Shown piece after piece: positions 47,959-52,643 of a stretch of DNA of 52,643 nucleotides. The translations under genes and the position numbers were made by a program. The stretch is taken from NCBI GenBank assembly GCA_009993045.1, contig JAACUG010000071.1, positions 1-52,643 of the forward strand. The letters run 5' to 3'. This DNA comes from Cyanobacteria bacterium CG_2015-22_32_23 (lineage in GTDB: Bacteria > Cyanobacteriota > Cyanobacteriia > Cyanobacteriales > Cyanobacteriaceae). The notes below the pieces were generated by a model. The model was not told the DNA's origin. It did no database searches and saw only the letters and a program-made list of their open reading frames with translations. Numbering within the stretch: the stretch's first letter is position 1; each line of letters opens with the position of its first letter.

Positions 47959-48939
47959 TTAAACTGACAACCAATCTTTATCTTTTTTGGATAGTTGATC
48001 TAGTAATGATAAATGATTTTCACTAGCAAATTGCGGTAAAATTTCCTTAATAAAGGCTTCCGATGCTTTAGAGCGATAACGATTAGAATTAACTATGACG
48101 GATAAAGTACGTCGAATTTCTATATTTTGAATATGCGCCCGATGAATAATACCCATTTTTAATTCTTTTTCAATGGCGGTAATAGACACAAAAGCCGCAC
48201 CTAAACCAGACTGTACAGCATTTTTGATAGCTTCAATAGAATTTAATTCCATTTCTATTTTTAATTCACTGGTGTTAATTTCGCAACGAGTTAAAACTTG
48301 ATCTAAAACCTTTCGGATGGTAGATTGAGAGTCTAAAGTGATATAACTAAGTTGATATAAATCTTCCTTAGCGATGGTTTCTTGTTCGGCAAGAGGATGA
48401 TTAGGTGGTAGAATTAATGCTAGTTCATCTTCTGCGTAAGGAATTATTTGCAGTACTTCTTGTAACTCCATAGGAACTTCTCCGCCAATAATAGCTAAGT
48501 CAACTTGCCCGTTGGCTACAGCCCAAGATGTGCGTCGGGTTGAATGTACTTGTAACTGAACAGAAACATAAGGATATTTTTGATGAAATAAACCAATCAT
48601 TCTCGGCAGTAAATAAGTTCCTGTAGTTTGAGATGCTCCAACAATTAATGTTCCTCCTTGAAGATTTTGTAAGTCTTCTATGGCACGACAAGTTTCTTGA
48701 CACAGGGTAATAATTTTTTCTCCATAGGTAAGTAATAAATTACCTGCTTCTGTCAGTTGCGCTTTTCTTCCTCCTCGATCAAATAATGGTACTGCTAATT
48801 GTTTTTCTAGGTTTTGAATTTGTAAACTAATGGCAGGTTGAGAAACAAATAGACTATCGGCGGCACGTTTAAAGCTACCTTCATCGGCAATGGCTTTTAA
48901 AATCCGTAATTGATCGAGGGAGAATGGTATATCTGACAT
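47959..48939 (-). CDS. rbcR: LysR-type regulator RbcR (Ycf30)
   Basis: RbcR is the LysR-type regulator controlling RuBisCO and related carbon-fixation genes in cyanobacteria and red-lineage plastids. The N-terminal winged helix reads [38 protein letters not shown], followed by the effector domain with [18 protein letters not shown] and [12 protein letters not shown] set the start at ATG 48939 ([11 protein letters not shown]), which matches the family; an in-frame upstream ATG (49005) would add 22 atypical residues. It is divergent from the NnrU-like gene, as in other cyanobacteria. Confidence 0.9.
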   Translation of the reverse strand: MSDIPFSLDQLRILKAIADEGSFKRAADSLFVSQPAISLQIQNLEKQLAVPLFDRGGRKAQLTEAGNLLLTYGEKIITLCQETCRAIEDLQNLQGGTLIVGASQTTGTYLLPRMIGLFHQKYPYVSVQLQVHSTRRTSWAVANGQVDLAIIGGEVPMELQEVLQIIPYAEDELALILPPNHPLAEQETIAKEDLYQLSYITLDSQSTIRKVLDQVLTRCEINTSELKIEMELNSIEAIKNAVQSGLGAAFVSITAIEKELKMGIIHRAHIQNIEIRRTLSVIVNSNRYRSKASEAFIKEILPQFASENHLSLLDQLSKKDKDWLSV

Positions 48940-49103
48940 ATTTTTTGAATATATAATAGTGATAATTTTTTGATCAAGTTTTAAAAAGATGATAATTAGA
49001 CTCAAACAATATAGGGATCAATTTTTAACCTGATAATTGATAAGATCTAATTTAACAATAAAATAAGTATTAATTATATTTCTACTCCCTAAGTATAAAC
49101 TTT

Positions 49104-49865
49104 ATGCACCACTTTTTCATGGCTGAATTTTCTCTTAATTTTTTAACTTCTAACCTTCCTGATTGGTTAACCCCTAGTCATTTTATCATGGTGGGTTTAT
49201 TACTTTTATTTGCCATTGCCCATAGTGGTTTAGCCGCCTTAAGAGTGTGGGGAGAGTCAAAAATTGGAGCAAGATTGTATCGAGTTTTATTCGCTTTAGT
49301 CAGTATCCCTTTAGCCACTGTTTTAGTTATTTATTTTTTTAATCATCGTTATGAAGGTTTAGTGCTATGGCAACTACAAGATATTTATGGGGTTAAAACT
49401 ACGGTGTGGATTTTATCTTTTATTTCTTTTATTTTTCTTTATCCTGCCACTTTTAATTTACTCGAAATTGCTGCAGTGGTTAAACCAGAAGTACATCTTT
49501 ATGAAACGGGGATTATTCGTATTTCTCGTCACCCTCAAATGGTAGGACAAGTTATTTGGTGTATTGCTCATAGTCTTTGGTTAGGTACTACTTTTACCCT
49601 TGTAACTTCTTTTGGTTTAATTGCTCATCATCTTTTCGCTGTGTGGCATGGCGATCGCCGTCTAACAAAACGTTATGGAGAATCATTTTTAAAAGTCAAG
49701 GAAAGAACATCAGTGATACCAATGTTAGCAATAATACAAGGAAAACAAACCTTAGAGGTGAAAGAATTTTTTAAATTATCTTATGTAGGGGTAACGGGAT
49801 TCATATTACTATTTTGGTGGTTACATCCTTGGTTAATGGTGGCGACAAGTAGAGTAAATTTTTAA
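49104..49865 (+). CDS. NnrU family / Z-ISO-like membrane protein
   Basis: A 253-residue protein of the NnrU family with about six hydrophobic segments. It has the conserved IAHSGLAALRVWGE, YETGIIRISRHPQMVGQVIWCIAHSLWLG and HHLFAVWHGDRRLTKRYGE motifs. Plant and algal 15-cis-zeta-carotene isomerase Z-ISO belongs to this family and holds a haem. A carotenoid or denitrification-linked role is possible but not established here. Two starts are possible (49104 or 49119). It is divergent from rbcR. Confidence 0.85.
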   Translation: MHHFFMAEFSLNFLTSNLPDWLTPSHFIMVGLLLLFAIAHSGLAALRVWGESKIGARLYRVLFALVSIPLATVLVIYFFNHRYEGLVLWQLQDIYGVKTTVWILSFISFIFLYPATFNLLEIAAVVKPEVHLYETGIIRISRHPQMVGQVIWCIAHSLWLGTTFTLVTSFGLIAHHLFAVWHGDRRLTKRYGESFLKVKERTSVIPMLAIIQGKQTLEVKEFFKLSYVGVTGFILLFWWLHPWLMVATSRVNF

Positions 49866-50013
49866 AAATTAGTAGATGAAATTTGAGTCTTTCTTGCAAA
49901 ATATAGTAAAGGGATCAATGATAGATAAGATAAAATCAACTTTTTCAAGGTATAATTATCTTTTCAAACTCCATTTAAAACCGTCATTTTTAAGATAAAT
50001 CTTTTTACATAAC

Positions 50014-50352
50014 ATGATTACCATCAATCAAGAAACTTTCCGTCAAGAGGTTTTAGAATATCCTCACACAGTGTTAGTAAATTTTTGGGCTCCTTGGTGT
50101 GGTTTATGCCTTATGCTTAATCCGATATTGAATAAATTAGAGTCTGAATGGCAGGGGGAATTAAAAATAATCAGTATAAATGCTGATCAAAATTTGAAAC
50201 TTGCTAATAGTTACCGTTTACGAAATTTACCGACAATTTTAATTCTTCGTAGAGGAGAAGTGATTCATCGATTAGAGGGTTTTCAGAATCGAGAAGATTT
50301 ATATAATACCATGAGTAAAATCATGTTAAATTCCGTACCTAAATCAGCGTAA
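50014..50352 (+). CDS. Thioredoxin-like protein with CGLC motif
   Basis: A 112-residue thioredoxin-fold protein without signal peptide. The active-site motif is WAPWCGLCLM (Cys29 and Cys32) instead of WCGPC; the cis-Pro segment LRNLPTILILRRGEVIHRLEGF is kept. The Leu in place of Pro may raise the redox potential or change partners. It is 26 bp upstream of coaD. Confidence 0.88.
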   Translation: MITINQETFRQEVLEYPHTVLVNFWAPWCGLCLMLNPILNKLESEWQGELKIISINADQNLKLANSYRLRNLPTILILRRGEVIHRLEGFQNREDLYNTMSKIMLNSVPKSA

Positions 50353-50378
50353 ATAATTAAAAATTTAGGACTTATTTA

Positions 50379-50864
50379 ATGATTGCAATTTATCCGGGGA
50401 GTTTTGATCCTATCACATTAGGACATTTAGATTTAATTAATCGTAGTAGTATTTTATTTGATCAAATAATTGTAGCAGTATTAAAAAACCCTAATAAAAA
50501 ACCTCTTTTTACCATTGAAAAAAGAATTCAACAAATTAAAGATTGTACAAAAAATATTAGTAATGTGGAGGTAGATAGTTTTAGTGGGTTAACAGTAGAA
50601 TATGCCAAAATGAAACAGGCGGGTGTTTTATTACGAGGGTTGCGAGTTATGTCTGATTTTGAACAAGAATTACAAATGGCACATATTAATAAAACTTTAG
50701 AAAACAAAATTGAAACAATATTTTTAGCAACGAATACAGAGTTGAGTTTTATTAGCAGTAGTGTTGTTAAAGAAATCGCTAAATTCGGCGGTAGCGTTGA
50801 GCATCTTGTAACGCCTAATATTGCTCAAGATTTATATTCAATTAACAATTATTCTTGCCCCTAA
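50379..50864 (+). CDS. coaD: Phosphopantetheine adenylyltransferase
   Basis: CoaD makes dephospho-CoA from 4'-phosphopantetheine and ATP. The 161 residues contain the nucleotide-binding [37 protein letters not shown], and the [14 protein letters not shown] (ISSTxVR-like) motif. It is the second coenzyme A gene in the window after coaBC. It starts 26 bp after the thioredoxin-like gene and is followed by heptamer arrays before lpdA. Confidence 0.97.
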   Translation: MIAIYPGSFDPITLGHLDLINRSSILFDQIIVAVLKNPNKKPLFTIEKRIQQIKDCTKNISNVEVDSFSGLTVEYAKMKQAGVLLRGLRVMSDFEQELQMAHINKTLENKIETIFLATNTELSFISSSVVKEIAKFGGSVEHLVTPNIAQDLYSINNYSCP

Positions 50865-50881
50865 ATCCTTAATTATTAGGA

Positions 50882-50909
50882 AGGTTTCAGGTGTCAGGTG
50901 TCAGGTGTC
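50882..50909. repeat. Heptamer array AGGTTTC/AGGTGTC
   Basis: Four 7-bp units lie in tandem: one AGGTTTC followed by three AGGTGTC. The unit is closely related to the CAGGTTT array at 31146-31180. Confidence 0.85.
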
Positions 50910-50943
50910 AAAAAATGAGTTTATAGATTATTCAATATTCTTT

Positions 50944-51076
50944 CTAACTCCTAACTCCTAACTCCTAACTCCTAACTCCTAACTCCTAACTCCTAACTCC
51001 TAACTCCTAACTCCTAACTCCTAACTCCTAACTCCTAACTCCTAACTCCTAACTCCTAACTCCTAACTCCTAACTC
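50944..51076. repeat. Heptamer array CTAACTC, 19 copies
   Basis: Nineteen exact copies of CTAACTC run without interruption, ending about 10 bp before the lpdA stop codon. It is the longest and cleanest array in the window, located between the convergent coaD and lpdA genes. No coding role. Confidence 0.97.
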
Positions 51077-51086
51077 CTATTTATCA

Positions 51087-52508
51087 TCAACTAGCACGTT
51101 TATAGGCTTCATCTAACACTTCTGATAAAGTAGGATGGGCATGAATATTAAAAGCTAATTGATGTACTGATTCACGGTTAGCGATGGCATTTGCCGCTTC
51201 TTGAATTAAGTCTGAAGCATGAATCCCGATGATATGGACACCGAGTAATTCACCTGTATCTTTGCGATAAATAATCTTAGCGATACCATCAGTTTCTTTC
51301 TCTGCTAATGCCTTAGAATTGCCTTTAAAATAGGTTTTAACCGTTGTTATCTCAAAACCGACCTTTTCACCTAATTCTTTCGCTTGAGGCTCATTTAAAC
51401 CTACATAACTAATTTCTGGATGAGTGAAAGCGGCGGCTGGAATACTACGATAATCGATAGTTTTATCATTACCGCACATATTTTCTACAGCAATTATACC
51501 TTGTCCTGATGCGGCATGAGCTAACATCATTTTACCGTTAGCGTCACCTACTGCCCAAAGATGAGGCACAATTTCACCATCTTTTAATACCTGCATTTTA
51601 TCGTTAACAGGGATAAAGCCTCTTTCGGTTTCAATGCCGAGGTTTTCTAAGCCAAGATTTTTGGTGGCAGGAATTCTACCCGTTGCCACTAAACAAGCAT
51701 CAACTTCTAATATTTCTACTATTTCTTTAGTTTTAGCATCGGTTAACTCAATGGTGACAGGATTTCCGGGGGTGATTTTAGTAGCGAAAACTCCCGTATA
51801 GGTTTCGATGTCACGACTATTAATTAAAACTTTTTCCGCAATTTTAGCAATATCTGGGTCAAAAGTTGGCATTAATTTATCTAAGGCTTCAATCATGGTA
51901 ATTTCACTGCCTAAAGCGGTATAAACATCAGCAAATTCTAAACCAATGTAACCACTACCAATAATGGCTATCCATTGAGGTAAAGATTCTAATTTCACGG
52001 CTTGATCGCTAGTATAAACAGTTTTACCATCAACTTCAACGCCTCTGGGTACAAAAGGAGTCGAGCCTGGGCATAACATAATATCTTTCGCTGTAAATAT
52101 TTTCTCTCCGTTATCGGTGATTACGCCGACTTTTTGAGGTGCTAAAATTTTTCCCCAACCTTTAATAATATCAACTTTGAGACGAGTTAAACTGTTGGTT
52201 AAATCTGATTGAATTTTACTGACTAAATTGTTAGCATGATCTGCAATGAGTTTTCTGTCAAAACTAACACCACCAACATTAACTCCCATACTTTCTAAAT
52301 GCTCATGATGGGATAATTCTCTTACTTTACCTGATGCTGCCAATAAGGCTTTAGAAGGAATACAACCACGATTAACACAAGTGCCACCCATATCACCTGC
52401 TTCAATGATAGCGACTTTCAATCCCATTTTAACACCATGAAGGGCAGCACCATGACCGCCAACACCTGCACCAATAATAATTAAATCATAATCAAACTTT
52501 TGAGTCAT
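51087..52508 (-). CDS. lpdA: Dihydrolipoyl dehydrogenase
   Basis: The E3 flavoprotein of pyruvate and related 2-oxoacid dehydrogenase complexes and of the glycine cleavage system. The 473 residues show the FAD-binding start ([18 protein letters not shown]), the redox motif [16 protein letters not shown], the NAD-binding [15 protein letters not shown], and the C-terminal catalytic HAHPTLSE. The length fits cyanobacterial LPD. It stands alone, with the heptamer array just past its 3' end. Confidence 0.96.
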   Translation of the reverse strand: MTQKFDYDLIIIGAGVGGHGAALHGVKMGLKVAIIEAGDMGGTCVNRGCIPSKALLAASGKVRELSHHEHLESMGVNVGGVSFDRKLIADHANNLVSKIQSDLTNSLTRLKVDIIKGWGKILAPQKVGVITDNGEKIFTAKDIMLCPGSTPFVPRGVEVDGKTVYTSDQAVKLESLPQWIAIIGSGYIGLEFADVYTALGSEITMIEALDKLMPTFDPDIAKIAEKVLINSRDIETYTGVFATKITPGNPVTIELTDAKTKEIVEILEVDACLVATGRIPATKNLGLENLGIETERGFIPVNDKMQVLKDGEIVPHLWAVGDANGKMMLAHAASGQGIIAVENMCGNDKTIDYRSIPAAAFTHPEISYVGLNEPQAKELGEKVGFEITTVKTYFKGNSKALAEKETDGIAKIIYRKDTGELLGVHIIGIHASDLIQEAANAIANRESVHQLAFNIHAHPTLSEVLDEAYKRAS

Positions 52509-52564
52509 AATATTTCTACTTAAGGAATTTTTTAGATCAAGATAACCTTTCTATTGTGAACTAC

Positions 52565-52643
52565 TCACACTGAATCGAAGATTACAGTGTTAGCTTCTAA
52601 CTTCACAGGCTCATGCCCCAAAACTGACTTACGTCCGCCTTTT
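52565..52643 (-). pseudogene. Partial 3' end of a possible TnpB-type transposase gene
   Basis: On the minus strand the window's last bases are open and read GGRKSVLGHEPVKLEANTVI followed by FDSV and a stop (TGA, 52565-52567). The less AT-rich codons and the GHEPVKLEA tail resemble the C-terminus of TnpB/OrfB proteins of IS200/IS605-type elements. A strong hairpin with a 10-bp stem interrupted by one bulge overlaps the stop (52567-52590), as at right ends of such elements. The rest of the gene lies outside the window, so it may be intact. Identification is tentative. Confidence 0.4.
52567..52590. repeat. Hairpin at the end of the partial TnpB-like gene
   Basis: ACACTG (52567-52572) pairs with CAGTGT (52585-52590); inside it AATC (52573-52576) pairs with GATT (52580-52583) around a GAA loop, with one bulged A. 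This is more stable than the local AT-rich average. It fits a right-end hairpin of an IS200/IS605-type element. Confidence 0.55.

Overview
The window is AT-rich chromosomal DNA from a cyanobacterium, most likely unicellular. This is shown by psbX and ycf66 (photosystem II and plastid-type genes), the RuBisCO-operon regulator RbcR/Ycf30, ATP synthase beta and epsilon as an isolated pair, a NnrU/Z-ISO-like protein, several cyanobacteria-restricted families (DUF2555, the LpxB-related family, the transglutaminase-like DUF3488 family), and 16 copies of the HIP1 octamer GCGATCGC. The genus is not proven; the very AT-rich composition fits Geminocystis/Cyanobacterium-like lineages.

Layout. 1-0.7 kb: a 28-bp tandem repeat, then a REP-associated (Y1/RAYT) transposase framed by two small hairpins. 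0.7-9.1 kb: leuC, an LpxB-like glycosyltransferase, a TldD/PmbA protein, a Pro-rich lipoprotein, a small conserved protein, a MacB/DevA-type ABC ATPase, a DUF2281/RelE-like toxin-antitoxin pair and a ureohydrolase. 9.3-14.2 kb: ATP synthase beta and epsilon, then the convergent zinc uptake operon znuA-znuC-znuB. 14.3-17.5 kb (minus strand): lpxA, fabZ, type 2 IPP isomerase and surE. 17.8-25.1 kb: a NurA-domain nuclease, a small membrane protein, ureD, and an exopolysaccharide group made of a Wzc-like copolymerase with a degenerate ATPase, a WecG/TagA glycosyltransferase fused to MshEN-like repeats, and a GT2 enzyme. 25.6-31.1 kb: DUF2555-coaBC, a [2Fe-2S] ferredoxin, pyrH-frr, a second LpxB-related protein and a pentapeptide-repeat protein. 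31.2-37.3 kb: an NlpC/P60 endopeptidase, a class A beta-lactamase-like hydrolase, ureC, a HAD phosphatase and murJ. 37.6-45.1 kb: a low-molecular-weight phosphatase, YbaB/EbfC, peptide deformylase, a transglutaminase-like membrane protein, a DPM1-like GT2, lspA, bioY and YggT. 45.1-52.6 kb: psbX, ycf66, a TolB-like lipoprotein, rlmN, rbcR, a NnrU-like protein, a thioredoxin-like protein, coaD and lpdA, ending with what looks like the 3' end of a TnpB-type gene.

Most genes are housekeeping: envelope building (lpxA, fabZ, two LpxB-like proteins, murJ, lspA, polysaccharide enzymes), cofactor synthesis (coaBC, coaD, bioY), translation (frr, def, rlmN) and photosynthesis. The urease genes ureC and ureD are 12 kb apart, so urease is not encoded as one operon here.

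The unusual content is mostly in the repeats. Arrays with a strict 7-bp period but different sequences fill many intergenic gaps, the longest being 19 copies beside lpdA. A palindromic C-rich/G-rich repeat sits in frame inside ureC. The RAYT gene ends with its stop codon in the loop of its own flanking hairpin. Two near-consensus promoters face each other in a gap between convergent genes. No rRNA, tRNA or CRISPR array was recognised.
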